From Myxosarcina sp. GA_180221_E-2-1-MAG-40_15 (GTDB lineage Bacteria > Cyanobacteriota > Cyanobacteriia > Cyanobacteriales > Xenococcaceae), in assembly GCA_020692205.1 (NCBI GenBank), contig JAIMKV010000051.1, positions 1 to 36,302 on the forward strand: a stretch of DNA of 36,302 bases, in the 5' to 3' direction. Below the pieces are notes generated by a model. It had not been told where the DNA came from and did not search any database. It was given only the letters and a program-made list of their open reading frames with translations. Positions within the stretch are counted from its first letter, which is position 1; every line of letters starts with the position of its first letter. Shown piece after piece: positions 36,293-36,302 of the stretch. Position numbers and translations under genes: made by a program.

Positions 36293-36302
36293 TTGCAAGA
36301 GA

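Overview
The window looks like a piece of cyanobacterial chromosome. GCGATCGC octamers (HIP1) are scattered through it, base composition is AT-leaning, and the genes are cyanobacterial types: an lpdA of cyanobacterial form, an iron-uptake porin with an SLH domain, a WWD cytochrome c biogenesis protein, PatA-type PATAN-receiver regulators, and a CyRepA1-like replication protein. Long spacers full of small palindromes and heptamer repeats suggest a large, repeat-rich genome, for example a filamentous or pleurocapsalean cyanobacterium. I cannot name the genus.

Layout. 1-4.7 kb: a broken TpsB/ShlB-type outer-membrane transporter, lpdA, and an MscS-type channel on the minus strand. 4.7-6.1 kb: a non-coding stretch with a possible structured RNA (6S-like layout), a dense cluster of nested palindromic repeats, and tRNA-Arg(CCG), flanked by a 47-nt direct repeat. 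6.1-7.7 kb: a 4-TM holin-like protein, a 59-aa Pmp3/YqaE-type protein, and a VanX-type D-Ala-D-Ala dipeptidase. 7.9-11.3 kb: a 999-aa CyRepA1/DUF3854 replication protein with a P-loop, and a small unknown protein. 11.5-16.5 kb: a lipid and sugar neighbourhood with a CDP-archaeol-synthase-like membrane enzyme, a GT4 glycosyltransferase, a fatty-acyl-AMP ligase and inositol-3-phosphate synthase. 16.5-17.2 kb: the synthase terminator, then a strong promoter driving a short transcript with its own terminator (candidate small RNA), a convergent 35-aa membrane microprotein and a possible PIN-toxin remnant. 17.3-20.5 kb: carB, followed by a second palindrome cluster that shares elements with the first. 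21.2-24.3 kb: an iron-uptake porin broken by one extra base, with a Fur-like inverted repeat upstream, then gloA and glsA. 24.6-31.2 kb: a very large TamB-like protein and a multi-TM protein of unknown function. 31.2-33.2 kb: inverted-repeat structures, a stand-alone DUF4347 domain and ccsB. 33.6-36.3 kb: two tandem PATAN-receiver response regulators, which often head pil/pix chemotaxis-type operons; such an operon may continue beyond the window.

Most genes are single housekeeping or envelope units rather than one operon. The points of most interest are in the spacers: the promoter-terminator small-RNA candidate at 16.62-16.75 kb, the structured RNA near 5.0-5.2 kb, the palindromes inserted inside palindromes, and the 17-bp hairpin that holds the stop codon of the inositol-phosphate synthase in its loop. 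Three envelope or surface genes (TpsB, porin, DUF4347) appear broken or truncated.
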